Of a DNA stretch of 64,000 bases, positions 33,522-42,922 are shown piece after piece; position 1 is the first letter of the stretch; each line of letters starts with the position of its first letter. Where the stretch lies: NCBI RefSeq assembly GCF_052115025.1, contig NZ_JBFRFW010000001.1, positions 186,001 through 250,000 on the forward strand, in the 5' to 3' direction. Origin of the DNA: Bradyrhizobium_A sp052115025. GTDB taxonomy: Bacteria; Pseudomonadota; Alphaproteobacteria; Rhizobiales; Xanthobacteraceae. The position numbers and the translations under genes are program-made. The notes under the pieces are model-generated. The model did not search any database, was not told where the DNA came from, and saw only the letters and a program-made list of their open reading frames with translations.

Positions 33522-36365
33522 ATGAATCCCATCAAAGCGCTCCACCAGCATGGCCAGGCGATCTGGCTCGACTTCCTGGCCCGCAACTTCATCGCCAAGG
33601 GGGACCTCAAGGGCCTGATCGACCAGGACGGCGTCCGCGGCGTGACCTCGAACCCGTCGATCTTCGAGAAAGCCATCGCCGGCAGCACCGAATATGACGA
33701 CAGCATCGCCGGCCTCCTCAGGGAGCACGACCGCTCCGTCGGCGATCTCTACGAGACCCTCGCCGTCGAGGACATCCAGCGCGCCGCCGACGTGCTGCGT
33801 CCGGTCTATGACGCGCTCCATGGCGACGACGGCTATGTCAGCCTCGAAGTGTCGCCCTATCTCGCCCGTGACACCGCCGGCACCATTGCCGAAGCCGAAC
33901 GGCTGTGGCGCGCGGTGCGCCGCGACAACCTGATGATCAAGGTGCCTGGCACCCCGGAAGGCCTGCCGGCGATCGAGGCGCTGATCGGCCAGGGCATCAA
34001 CGTCAACGTCACCCTGCTGTTCTCACAGCAGCTCTACGCCAGCGTGCTCGACGCCTATATCGCCGGCCTCGAGAAGTGGGTTGCTGGCGGAGGCGATCCG
34101 AAGAAGATCGCCAGCGTCGCGAGCTTCTTTGTCAGCCGCATCGACACCGCGGTTGACAAGGACCTGGATGACAAGATCGCTGCGGCCAACGACGCCGACA
34201 AGAAGGCCGCGCTCCAAGCGCTCAAGGGCAAGGTGGCGATCGCCAACGCCAAGCTCGCCTACCAGCATTACAAGAACGTGATCGGAACCGAGCGCTGGGC
34301 CAGGCTCGCCGACAAGGGCGCGCGGGTGCAGCGCCTGCTGTGGGCCTCGACCGGCACCAAGAACAAGGCCTACAGCGACGTGCTATATGTCGAGGAGCTG
34401 ATCGGCCAGGACACCGTCAACACCGTGCCGCCGGCAACCCTCGACGCCTTCCGCGACCATGGCCAACTGCGCGACAGCCTGGAAGAGAACGTGCCGGACG
34501 CTGAGCATGTGCTCGCTGAACTGGCGCGGGCCGGGATCTCGCTGGAGGCGATCACGGACCGCCTGGTCGAGGAGGGGGTGACGCTGTTCGCCGAGGCCTT
34601 CGACAAGCTGCTCGGCGCGGTCGCCCACAAGCGCGCGGCACTGCTGTCCGCGCGCATCGACGGCCAGTCGATCCGCCTCGCCGCCGACGTCGAAGTGCCG
34701 TTCAGGAAGCTTGCCGACGCGTGGCGGGCGGGCGGCCTGATCCGCCGCCTGTGGGCGCGGGACGCTGCGTTGTGGACCGGCCAGGACGAAGGCAGGTGGC
34801 TCGGCTGGCTCGACGCCGCCGCACACGGCGAGGCAGCGCTGTCGAGCTATCAAGCGTTCGCGCAATGGGTGAAACAGCAGGGCTTCACCGACGCCGTCGT
34901 GCTCGGCATGGGCGGATCGAGCCTCGGACCGGAGGTGATCGCGACCACGTTCGGCCACGCCGACGGGTTCCCGCGCCTCACCACGCTGGATTCGACCGAT
35001 CCGGCCCAGATCCGGCGGACGGAAGCTGCGGTCAAGCTCGCCACCACACTGTTCATCGTCGCCAGCAAGTCCGGCGGTACGACTGAGCCGAACGTGCTGA
35101 TGGACTATTTCTTCGCCCGTGTCGGCGAGGTGCGCGGCGATAAAGCCGGCCAGCATTTCGTGGCCGTGACCGATCCGGGATCGTCACTGGAGACAACCGC
35201 GAAGGCCCGCGGCTTCGCCCATATCTTCCACGGCGATCCCAGCATCGGCGGCCGCTATTCGGTGCTGTCGCCGTTCGGCCTCGGGCCGGCGGCCGCCACG
35301 GGCCTCGACCTCGGCCGCTTCCTCAGCGCCGCCGCCGGCATGGTGCGCGCCTGCGGGCCGGACGTGCCGCCGGACGAGAATCCCGGCGTGCAGCTCGGCC
35401 TCGCGCTTGGTGCCGCGGCGCAGCAGGGCCGCGACAAGGTTACGCTCACAGCGTCGGCGGCGATCGCCGATTTCAGCGCCTGGGTCGAGCAACTGGTGGC
35501 CGAATCCACCGGCAAGAATGGCAAGGCGCTGATCCCGCTCGACGGCGAAACGCTCGGTGCACCCGAGGTCTACGGCCACGACCGCATCTTCGTCGATCTC
35601 AGCCTGAAGGACGACAGCGCCCGCGAGGCGGCACTCGCGGCGCTCGAAAACGCCGGCCATCCGGTGGTGCGGATCACCGTCACCGATCCCCTGCACATCG
35701 GCCAGGAGTTCTTCCGCTTCGAGATTGCGACTGCGGTCGCCGGCGCGGTCATCGGCATCAACCCATTCGACCAGCCCGACGTCGAGGCCGCCAAGATCAA
35801 GACCCGCGAGTTGATCGCGGCGTTCGATCGGAGCGGCGCTCTTCCGGCCGAGGCCGCCGTCATTACCGACGGCGCGATCGCCGTTTATACCGACGAGGCC
35901 AACGCCGCGGCGCTGCGCAAGGCCGGTGCCGACGGCAGCCTGCACTCCTGGCTCAAGGCGCATCTCGGCCGGATCCGGCCCGGCGACTACGCCGCCCTGC
36001 TCGCCTATCTCGACCGCGATACCGCTCACCTCGATGCCGCACATGACCTGCGCATGGCGGTCCGTGACCGCAAGCATGTCGCGACCTGCGTCGGCTTCGG
36101 CCCGCGCTTCCTGCACTCGACCGGCCAAGCCTACAAGGGCGGGCCGGACAGCGGGGTATTTCTGCAGATCACCGCGGACGACGCGGCGGACCTTGCAGTG
36201 CCCGGCCATAAGGCGAGCTTCGGCGTCATCAAGGCGGCGCAGGCGCGCGGCGACTTCGACGTGCTTACCGAGCGCGGCCGGCGGGCGTTACGACTGCACG
36301 TCAAGGGCGACCTCGCCAAGGGGCTCGCCACCATCCGTGCCGCCATCGACGCCGCACTGTCGTAA
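33522..36365 (+). CDS. tal-pgi: Bifunctional transaldolase / glucose-6-phosphate isomerase
   Basis: 947 residues from MNPIKALHQHGQ (ATG 33522). The upstream open frame to 33402 is non-homologous. The transaldolase domain spans about 1-370, with GVTSNPSIFEKAI and the Schiff-base Lys in NLMIKVPGTPEG (K140). The glucose-6-phosphate isomerase domain follows from about 390, with LGMGGSSLGPEV and ASKSGGTTEPN. The fusion links the non-oxidative pentose phosphate pathway to glucose/fructose 6-phosphate interconversion in one chain. Such tal-pgi fusions are known in rhizobia and some other bacteria. It begins an operon with gnd, zwf, pgl and gntK. Confidence 0.96.
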   Translation: MNPIKALHQHGQAIWLDFLARNFIAKGDLKGLIDQDGVRGVTSNPSIFEKAIAGSTEYDDSIAGLLREHDRSVGDLYETLAVEDIQRAADVLRPVYDALHGDDGYVSLEVSPYLARDTAGTIAEAERLWRAVRRDNLMIKVPGTPEGLPAIEALIGQGINVNVTLLFSQQLYASVLDAYIAGLEKWVAGGGDPKKIASVASFFVSRIDTAVDKDLDDKIAAANDADKKAALQALKGKVAIANAKLAYQHYKNVIGTERWARLADKGARVQRLLWASTGTKNKAYSDVLYVEELIGQDTVNTVPPATLDAFRDHGQLRDSLEENVPDAEHVLAELARAGISLEAITDRLVEEGVTLFAEAFDKLLGAVAHKRAALLSARIDGQSIRLAADVEVPFRKLADAWRAGGLIRRLWARDAALWTGQDEGRWLGWLDAAAHGEAALSSYQAFAQWVKQQGFTDAVVLGMGGSSLGPEVIATTFGHADGFPRLTTLDSTDPAQIRRTEAAVKLATTLFIVASKSGGTTEPNVLMDYFFARVGEVRGDKAGQHFVAVTDPGSSLETTAKARGFAHIFHGDPSIGGRYSVLSPFGLGPAAATGLDLGRFLSAAAGMVRACGPDVPPDENPGVQLGLALGAAAQQGRDKVTLTASAAIADFSAWVEQLVAESTGKNGKALIPLDGETLGAPEVYGHDRIFVDLSLKDDSAREAALAALENAGHPVVRITVTDPLHIGQEFFRFEIATAVAGAVIGINPFDQPDVEAAKIKTRELIAAFDRSGALPAEAAVITDGAIAVYTDEANAAALRKAGADGSLHSWLKAHLGRIRPGDYAALLAYLDRDTAHLDAAHDLRMAVRDRKHVATCVGFGPRFLHSTGQAYKGGPDSGVFLQITADDAADLAVPGHKASFGVIKAAQARGDFDVLTERGRRALRLHVKGDLAKGLATIRAAIDAALS

Positions 36366-36379
36366 CGAGGATAGTCAAG

Positions 36380-37366
36380 ATGCAGATCGGCCTCGTCGGG
36401 CTCGGACGCATGGGCGGCAATATCACGCGCCGCCTCATCACCAAGGGCCAGCACCAGGTGGTGGTGTATGACCAGAACCCCAAGGCGGTCGGCGATCTCG
36501 CCGCCGCCGGCGCCACCGCCAGCGCATCGCTCGAAGATCTCGTGAAAAAACTGCGGGCGCCGCGGGTGGTGTGGGTGATGCTGCCCGCGGGCACGATCAC
36601 CGAAACCACCATCGCCACGCTCAGTGCGGCGCTGGCGCCGGGCGATGTCATCATCGACGGCGGCAACACCTTCTGGCAGGACGACATCCGCCGCGCCAAG
36701 GCGCTCAAGGACAAGGGCCTGCACTATGTCGACGTCGGCACCAGCGGCGGCGTCTGGGGGCTGGAGCGCGGCTACTGCATGATGATAGGCGGCGAAAAGG
36801 TGATCGTCGACCGCCTCGATCCGATCTTCGCGACGCTCGCGCCGGGCGCCGGCACGATCCCGCGCACGCCGGGCCGCAACGGCCGCGATCCACGCGTCGA
36901 GCAGGGTTATCTCCACGCCGGACCAAGCGGCGCCGGCCATTTCGTCAAGATGATCCACAACGGCATCGAGTACGGCGTGATGCAGGCCTATGCCGAAGGC
37001 TTCGATATCCTGAAGAACGCCGGCATCGACGCCCTTCCCGCCGAGCACCGCCTCGACCTCGACCTCGCCGACGTCGCCGAGGTCTGGCGACGCGGCAGCG
37101 TCATCACGTCGTGGCTTCTGGACCTGACCGCGACCGCGCTCGCCGGCAATCCGGCGCTCGATGCCTATTCGGGCTTTGTCGAAGACTCCGGCGAAGGTCG
37201 CTGGACCATCGAGGCGGCGATCAGCGAGGCTGTTCCGGCCGAGGCGATCACCGCGGCGCTCTACGCCCGCTTCCGCTCGCGCAAGGATCATACCTTCGCC
37301 GAGAAGGTGCTGTCCGCCATGCGCCACGGCTTCGGCGGCCATGTCGAGCCGCCGAAATCCACCTGA
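36380..37366 (+). CDS. gnd: 6-phosphogluconate dehydrogenase, short (YqeC/GntZ-like) type
   Basis: 328 residues, the short class of decarboxylating 6-phosphogluconate dehydrogenases rather than the 470-residue class. Rossmann GLGRMGGN at the N terminus, DVGTSGGVWGLERGYCMMIGG, and catalytic Lys in GAGHFVKMIHNGIEYG. The short class is often NAD-dependent. It makes ribulose 5-phosphate. It starts 14 bp after tal-pgi. Confidence 0.94.
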   Translation: MQIGLVGLGRMGGNITRRLITKGQHQVVVYDQNPKAVGDLAAAGATASASLEDLVKKLRAPRVVWVMLPAGTITETTIATLSAALAPGDVIIDGGNTFWQDDIRRAKALKDKGLHYVDVGTSGGVWGLERGYCMMIGGEKVIVDRLDPIFATLAPGAGTIPRTPGRNGRDPRVEQGYLHAGPSGAGHFVKMIHNGIEYGVMQAYAEGFDILKNAGIDALPAEHRLDLDLADVAEVWRRGSVITSWLLDLTATALAGNPALDAYSGFVEDSGEGRWTIEAAISEAVPAEAITAALYARFRSRKDHTFAEKVLSAMRHGFGGHVEPPKST

Positions 37367-37408
37367 GATCCGCATATTCCCCAGCCTGCGAGGCCGACCA
37401 GGACCATC

Positions 37409-38926
37409 ATGAGTTCAGACACGACGGCGAAGCCGAAAATTCCGGACCCCTGCTGTTTCGTCATCTTTGGCGTCACCGGCGACCTCGCCCACCGCCTGGT
37501 GACGCCCGCGCTCTACAACCTCGCCGAAGCCGGCCTGCTGCCGGACCAGTTCTGTGTCGTAGGCGTCACCCGCACCGAAATGCAGAGCCGCTCGCTGCGT
37601 GACGACCTGCTGGGCGCCCTGCAGAAATTCGCGACCCGCCCCATCGACAAGGACATCGCGGGCAAGCTGTTCGACTGCGTCACCAGCGTGCATGCCGATC
37701 CACGCGACCATGGCTCGTTCGATCGTCTCAAGGTGCACCTCGAGGACATCGCCAAGCGCGGCATCCGCAACGTGCTGTTCTACATGGCGGTGCCGCCAAC
37801 CGCCTTCAAGCTGATCGGCGAGGAGCTCAGCCGCACCGGCCTCCTCAAGGAACAGAACGGCGGCTGGCGCCGCCTGGTGGTGGAGAAGCCGTTCGGCACC
37901 GATCTTGCGTCGGCGCAGCAACTCAACCACGACCTGCTGCGAATCACTGACGAGCACCAGATCTACCGGATCGACCACTATCTCGGAAAAGAGACGGTGC
38001 AGAACATCCTGGTGTTCCGCTTCGCCAACGGCATGTTCGAGCCGATCTGGAATCGCAACCATATCGACCATGTGCAGATCACGGTCTCCGAAGTGATCGA
38101 TGTCGGCAGCCGCGGCAGCTTCTACGACGCGACCGGCGCGATGCGCGACATGGTGCCCAATCACCTGTTTCAGCTGTTGTCGCTGGTGACCATGGAGCCG
38201 CCATCACGCTTCGACGCTCATTCGGTGCGTTCGGAAAAGGGCGAGGTGCTGTCGGCGATCCAGATCCAGTCGCCGGAAGAGGCACTGCACAACTCGGTGC
38301 GCGGCCAGTATGTCGCCGGACGCAGCGGCGACCGGCAGATCGCCGACTATCGCAGCACTCCCGACGTCGATCCGGCCAGCATTACCGAGACCTATGCGGC
38401 GATGAAGCTGACCATCGACAATTGGCGGTGGGCTGGCGTGCCATTCTACCTGCGCACTGGCAAGGCGCTGACCACCAAGCGCACCGAGGTCGCGATCCGC
38501 TTCAAGCAGGCGCCGTTCGCCATGTTCCGCGCCACCGAGGTCGAGCGGCTGTCGCAAAACTATCTCGTGATCGGCATCGAGCCGACTGAAGGCATCACAC
38601 TGCAGTTCAACACCAAGGTACCTGGTCCCACGGTGGCCATCGACGGCGTCGAGATGCGGTTCAAGTACAAGGATTACTTCAAGGCGGCGCCGAGCACCGG
38701 CTACGAGACGCTGATCTATGACTGCATGATCGGCGACAATATCCTGTTCCAACGCGCCGATAGCGTCGAAGCGGGCTGGCAGGCGGTGCAGCCGTTTCTC
38801 GATGCCTGGCAGCAGGCGGGCGGTGACGGGCTTGCGCTGTATCGTGCGGGCACCGACGGCCCGCGTGAAGCGCACGGCCTGATCGAGCGCGACGGCCGCC
38901 GCTGGCGCCGGCTCAACGGCGAATGA
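37409..38926 (+). CDS. zwf: Glucose-6-phosphate 1-dehydrogenase
   Basis: 505 residues. N-terminal nucleotide-binding motif FGVTGDLAHR (GxxGDLA), catalytic RIDHYLGKETVQN, and the C-terminal substrate domain with YLRTGKALTTKRTEV. It oxidises glucose 6-phosphate to 6-phosphogluconolactone and so feeds both the Entner-Doudoroff and pentose phosphate routes. It lies 42 bp after gnd and overlaps pgl by ATGA. Confidence 0.97.
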   Translation: MSSDTTAKPKIPDPCCFVIFGVTGDLAHRLVTPALYNLAEAGLLPDQFCVVGVTRTEMQSRSLRDDLLGALQKFATRPIDKDIAGKLFDCVTSVHADPRDHGSFDRLKVHLEDIAKRGIRNVLFYMAVPPTAFKLIGEELSRTGLLKEQNGGWRRLVVEKPFGTDLASAQQLNHDLLRITDEHQIYRIDHYLGKETVQNILVFRFANGMFEPIWNRNHIDHVQITVSEVIDVGSRGSFYDATGAMRDMVPNHLFQLLSLVTMEPPSRFDAHSVRSEKGEVLSAIQIQSPEEALHNSVRGQYVAGRSGDRQIADYRSTPDVDPASITETYAAMKLTIDNWRWAGVPFYLRTGKALTTKRTEVAIRFKQAPFAMFRATEVERLSQNYLVIGIEPTEGITLQFNTKVPGPTVAIDGVEMRFKYKDYFKAAPSTGYETLIYDCMIGDNILFQRADSVEAGWQAVQPFLDAWQQAGGDGLALYRAGTDGPREAHGLIERDGRRWRRLNGE

Positions 38927-39669
38927 CGTCGATGCCCCACCGCGTGATCGTGCAACCGGACGCGGCGGCATTGGCCGAAGCCGCGGCGCAGCGGCTGGTG
39001 GACCGCATCGCGGCCAGCACCGCCCCGGTGGCCATCTGCCTCACCGGCGGCTCGACACCGAAACGGCTGTATGAATTGCTGGCGACGCCGCGCTGGCGCG
39101 CGCAAATTCCCTGGCCGCAGGTGCACTGGTTCGTCGGCGACGAGCGCTTCGTGCCGCCGGACGATCCCTTGAGCAATATCGGCATGGCGCGGCGCGCTTT
39201 CCTCGACGCCTGTGCGGCCCCGGGCACCGTCCATCCGGTTCCCACGGATGCTGCGACCCCCGGCGACGCCGCGAACGGCTACGAACACACTCTGATGACC
39301 TTTCAGGCCGGTCAGCGCACCGGACGGCCGCTGTTCGATCTCGTACTGCTCGGCATCGGCCCGGATGGCCATGTAGCGTCGCTCTTTCCCAACGACCACG
39401 CCGCGCTCACCGAGCGCATTCGCCGGGTGGTCGGTGTGCCCCGCGCCAATGTCGCGCCGTTCGTGCCGCGTGTCAGCCTGACGCTGCCCGGCCTTGCCTC
39501 GACCCACGAGATGCTGTTTCTGGTAGCCGGACCTGACAAGCAGGCTATTCTGCAGCAAATCCTGTCCGGCGCCGACTTGCCGGCCAGCCACGCCCACGCC
39601 GCCGACGGCGAAACGCTCTGGCTGATCGACCGGGCCGCCAGGCCTCTCAACCTGAACGATGATCAATGA
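38923..39669 (+). CDS. pgl: 6-phosphogluconolactonase (DevB type)
   Basis: 248 residues of the glucosamine-6-phosphate isomerase/6-phosphogluconolactonase fold: CLTGGSTPKRLYELL, VHWFVGDERFVPPDDPLSN and LLGIGPDGHVASLFPN with the catalytic His. It hydrolyses the product of Zwf. It overlaps zwf (ATGA) and gntK (ATGA) and so is translationally coupled on both sides. An internal ATG at 38932 is an alternative start. Confidence 0.95.
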   Translation: MTSMPHRVIVQPDAAALAEAAAQRLVDRIAASTAPVAICLTGGSTPKRLYELLATPRWRAQIPWPQVHWFVGDERFVPPDDPLSNIGMARRAFLDACAAPGTVHPVPTDAATPGDAANGYEHTLMTFQAGQRTGRPLFDLVLLGIGPDGHVASLFPNDHAALTERIRRVVGVPRANVAPFVPRVSLTLPGLASTHEMLFLVAGPDKQAILQQILSGADLPASHAHAADGETLWLIDRAARPLNLNDDQ

Positions 39670-40205
39670 CCACTTCGTCGCCTGACACCCTCGCCGCCAT
39701 CATCCTGATGGGGGTGTCCGGCTCGGGCAAGAGCACCGTCGCCTCCGCGCTCGCACAGCGCACCGGGCTGACCTGTGCCGACGCCGACAGCTTCCATCCG
39801 CAGGCCAACATCACCAAGATGCACGCCGGGATTCCGCTGACCGACGAGGATCGCTGGCCGTGGCTGCGCGCCATCGCTGCCGCGATCGACCATCATGCGG
39901 CGGCGGATGGCCCACTGATCATCGCCTGTTCGGCGCTGAAGCGCGCCTATCGCGATCTGCTGGTGCATGGCCGCCGTGACGTGCGGATCGTCTACCTCAG
40001 GGGTTCTCAGGCGCTGATCGCCGGGCGCCTCGCCGCGCGGCGTGATCATTTCATGCCGTCCTCCCTGCTCGACAGCCAGTTCGCCACGCTCGAGGAGCCG
40101 ACGTCGGACGAGCCGGCGATCACTGTCGGCATCGACGCAAGCGTCGAGACAGTCGTCGACGATATCATCCGCAGGCTCGATTTAACCGAAAGCGCACCGT
40201 CATGA
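39666..40205 (+). CDS. gntK: Gluconokinase
   Basis: 179 residues of the short GntK type: P-loop MGVSGSGKST near the N terminus, DADSFHPQANITKMHAGIPLTDEDRWPWL and IIACSALKRAYRDLL. It phosphorylates gluconate to 6-phosphogluconate, joining the Zwf/Pgl product. Both ends overlap neighbours by ATGA. Confidence 0.95.
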   Translation: MTTSSPDTLAAIILMGVSGSGKSTVASALAQRTGLTCADADSFHPQANITKMHAGIPLTDEDRWPWLRAIAAAIDHHAAADGPLIIACSALKRAYRDLLVHGRRDVRIVYLRGSQALIAGRLAARRDHFMPSSLLDSQFATLEEPTSDEPAITVGIDASVETVVDDIIRRLDLTESAPS

Positions 40206-41017
40206 CTGCTGCCTTGCCTATCGCTCTCGTGGTCTCGGATATCGACGGCACGCTGGTCACCCCCGACAAGCGCATCACACCGGCGGCGCGGGCCGCGGTC
40301 GCAGCCCTGCGCCAGCGCGGCATCGGCTTTTCGCTGACCAGCAGCCGCCCGAGCTACGGCATGCAGGCGCTGATCACGGAACTCGACCTGCAACTGCCGA
40401 TCGGACCGTTCAACGGCTCGTCCATCGTCGCCCCGGATCTCACGGTCATCGAGCAGCACGTGGTGCCGCCGGACGCCGCCCGGCAGAGTCTTTCGTTTCT
40501 CGCCCGCAAAGGCTTCGATATCTGGCTGTTCACCAACCGCGAATGGATCGCGCATCGCGACGACGACCGCTACGTCCCGCGCGAGCAGCATGCCATCCGC
40601 ACCGCGCCGCGTTTCGTCGCCGACAGCACCCCCTTCGTCGATCAGGCCTGCAAGATCGTCGGCGTCAGCAATGACTATGCCAAGCTGGCCGAAGGCGAGG
40701 CTGAGCTGCAGGCCTTGATCGGCGCGCACGCGCATGTGGCACGCTCGCAGAACTATTATCTGGATATCACGCCCCCCGACCGCGACAAGGGCACCTTCGT
40801 CACCGCACTCGGGGCCCGGCTCGGCCTGCCGCCCGCGCGCATCGCGACCATCGGCGACATGCCCAACGATGTGCCGATGTTTGGCGTCAGCGGGCTGTCG
40901 TTCGCCATGGGCAATGCCAGCGATGCGGTCAAGGCCAAGGCCGGCCGCATCACCGCGACCAACACCGAAGACGGTTTTGCCAGAGCGATGGACGAGATTT
41001 TGCACATCGGCGAGTGA
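40202..41017 (+). CDS. Cof-type HAD-IIB phosphatase
   Basis: 271 residues. HAD motif I DIDGTLV with catalytic Asp residues, motif II in SLTSSRP, and motif III/IV with GDMPNDVPMF near the C terminus. A cap domain of the IIB class lies between. It dephosphorylates small sugar phosphates or related metabolites. The operon suggests a sugar-phosphate overflow or repair role. It overlaps gntK by ATGA and is the last gene of the six-gene operon. Confidence 0.88.
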   Translation: MTAALPIALVVSDIDGTLVTPDKRITPAARAAVAALRQRGIGFSLTSSRPSYGMQALITELDLQLPIGPFNGSSIVAPDLTVIEQHVVPPDAARQSLSFLARKGFDIWLFTNREWIAHRDDDRYVPREQHAIRTAPRFVADSTPFVDQACKIVGVSNDYAKLAEGEAELQALIGAHAHVARSQNYYLDITPPDRDKGTFVTALGARLGLPPARIATIGDMPNDVPMFGVSGLSFAMGNASDAVKAKAGRITATNTEDGFARAMDEILHIGE

Positions 41018-41021
41018 ACGC

Positions 41022-41038
41022 CTCCTCGTCACGAGGAG
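41022..41038. terminator. Short perfect palindrome between convergent genes
   Basis: CTCCTCGT-C-ACGAGGAG lies between the end of the phosphatase gene (41017) and the end of the GH15 gene (41047). A one-base loop forces an open loop of 3-5 nt in RNA. It is a probable bidirectional terminator or a remnant of the REP-like family. Confidence 0.45.
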
Positions 41039-41046
41039 TGACGACC

Positions 41047-42858
41047 TCAACCTGGCCGCTGCATCGCCGGCCTCTTGGTCGAGTGCACCGCCTCATAGAT
41101 GTTGTGGGCGGTGTTGATCAGCGCAATATGGGTCAGAGCCTGCGGGAAGTTGCCGGTCTGCCGCCGCACCACCGGATCATATTGTTCCGAGATCAGGCCG
41201 ACGTCGTTGGCAACCGCCGCGACGCGCAGCAGCAGCTCGCGCGCCTGTTCAATGTCGCCGCGCATCACATAGGTGTCCGCAAGCCATAAGGTGCAGGCGA
41301 GGAATGCGCCTTCGACCGGCTCGGTCTCGTCAGGCCGCGGCTCACGGGGATCGTGGCGCAGCACGAAGCCGTCGCGCATCAGGTGTCGTTCGATCGCCGC
41401 GATCGTCGCAGCCATCCGCGGATCGGTCGCGGGCAGGAAGCCCACCGCCGGCAGCAGCAGCAGGCTGGCGTCCAGGGTCGTTGCGCCATAGGCGACGACG
41501 AAGGTGCCGGTATCTCGATCGAAACCGTTGGCGCAGATGTCGGCATGGATGCGGGCGCGCAGCATCTTCCAGCGATCCAGCGGCGCCTCGAAGCCGAAGG
41601 CTTCCGCGCTCTTGATGCCGCGGTCGAATGCCACCCAGCACATCACCTTGGAGAACACATAGTGCCGCCCCGGTCCGCGGATCTCCCAGATGCCGCTGTC
41701 AGGCTCGGTCCAGACATCGGCGACATGATCGAGGATGGCACATTCGAGCGCCCAGGTGCCGCCGTCGAGCTCGACCTCGGCCTTGCGGGCATGATGGAAG
41801 GTGTCGAGCAGCTCGCCGTAGACGTCGAGCTGCAGCTGTGCGTGCGCGGCATTACCGAACCGCACCGGTTTCGAGCCCTCGTAACCCGGCAGCCAGTCGG
41901 CCTCCCATTCCAACAGCCGCCTCCGGCCGGTAATGCTGTACATGATCTGCAGGTCGGCGGGCGATCCCGCCACCGACCGCAGCAGCCAGTTGTGCCACTC
42001 GCCGGCTTCGGCGTAGTAGCCGCTGTTCATCAGCGAGAACAGCGTGAAGGTCGCATCCCGCAACCAGCAGAAGCGATAGTCCCAATTGCGCGCACCACCG
42101 ATCTTTTCCGGCAATGATGCGGTGGGCGCGGCGACAATGCCGCCGGTCGGCGCGAAGGTCAGCGCCTTCAGCGTGATCAGCGAACGCTGCACCAGTTCAC
42201 GCCGCTTGCCATGGTAGCTGCTGCGGCTCGACCATTCCGTCCAGAATGCCTCGGTGTCGACGAGTGCCTGAACCGCGTCGACCGGCGGCGGCACCGGACG
42301 ATGCGACACCTGGTAGCTCAGCACGAACGGCACGACATCGCCGGCCCTGACCTCGAAATCGGCGATCGTTGTCATGTTGTGGCCGCGGACCGCGATCGGC
42401 GTGCGCAACACCGCCATGTCGGGGCCGGCAACAGCCAACAGAGTGTTGTCGGCAAGACGCCGTACCCAGGGAATGCTGGCCCCGGTGCCGAAACGCAGCA
42501 CCAGCTCCATGGTCATGACGACGGTACCGCTGTCGCCCCGCACGATGCGCACGAGATCGGAAGCCTCGCCGCGCGGCGGCATGAAATCGATCAGTGTGAT
42601 GGCGCCGCTCTCACAGACGAAGCGGGTCTCCAGGATCAAGGTTTCGCCGCGGTAGGATCGGGTGACGATACTGCCCGGCTGTTTCGGCGCGATCAGCCAG
42701 CGGCCGTGATCGCGCGATCCCAGTAGCGCGGCGAAACAGGCCTCCGAATCGAACGCCGGCCAGCACAGCCAATCGATCGAGCCGTCGCGGCCGACGAGCG
42801 CCGCCGTCAGGCAATCCCCGATCAGGGCATAGTCTTCGATACGGGACGGCAACCTCAC
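41047..42858 (-). CDS. Glycoside hydrolase family 15 protein (trehalase/glucoamylase-like)
   Basis: 603 residues. The start is the GTG at 42858, giving MRLPSRIEDYALIGDCLTAALVGRDGSIDWL, the standard opening of this family. An N-terminal beta-sandwich domain is followed by the (alpha/alpha)6 catalytic barrel with ARNWDYRFCWLRDATFTL and DLQIMYSITGRRRL. These proteins hydrolyse alpha-glucosidic bonds. Several bacterial relatives are trehalases. Convergent with the sugar-phosphate operon, it could supply glucose for it. No signal peptide, so cytoplasmic. Confidence 0.9.
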   Translation of the reverse strand: MRLPSRIEDYALIGDCLTAALVGRDGSIDWLCWPAFDSEACFAALLGSRDHGRWLIAPKQPGSIVTRSYRGETLILETRFVCESGAITLIDFMPPRGEASDLVRIVRGDSGTVVMTMELVLRFGTGASIPWVRRLADNTLLAVAGPDMAVLRTPIAVRGHNMTTIADFEVRAGDVVPFVLSYQVSHRPVPPPVDAVQALVDTEAFWTEWSSRSSYHGKRRELVQRSLITLKALTFAPTGGIVAAPTASLPEKIGGARNWDYRFCWLRDATFTLFSLMNSGYYAEAGEWHNWLLRSVAGSPADLQIMYSITGRRRLLEWEADWLPGYEGSKPVRFGNAAHAQLQLDVYGELLDTFHHARKAEVELDGGTWALECAILDHVADVWTEPDSGIWEIRGPGRHYVFSKVMCWVAFDRGIKSAEAFGFEAPLDRWKMLRARIHADICANGFDRDTGTFVVAYGATTLDASLLLLPAVGFLPATDPRMAATIAAIERHLMRDGFVLRHDPREPRPDETEPVEGAFLACTLWLADTYVMRGDIEQARELLLRVAAVANDVGLISEQYDPVVRRQTGNFPQALTHIALINTAHNIYEAVHSTKRPAMQRPG

Positions 42859-42922
42859 GGAACTCCGGACTGACGACGCGAGGCAACGCCACGGCGCGGC
42901 AAAGGTTCCCGACGCCGGCCGG

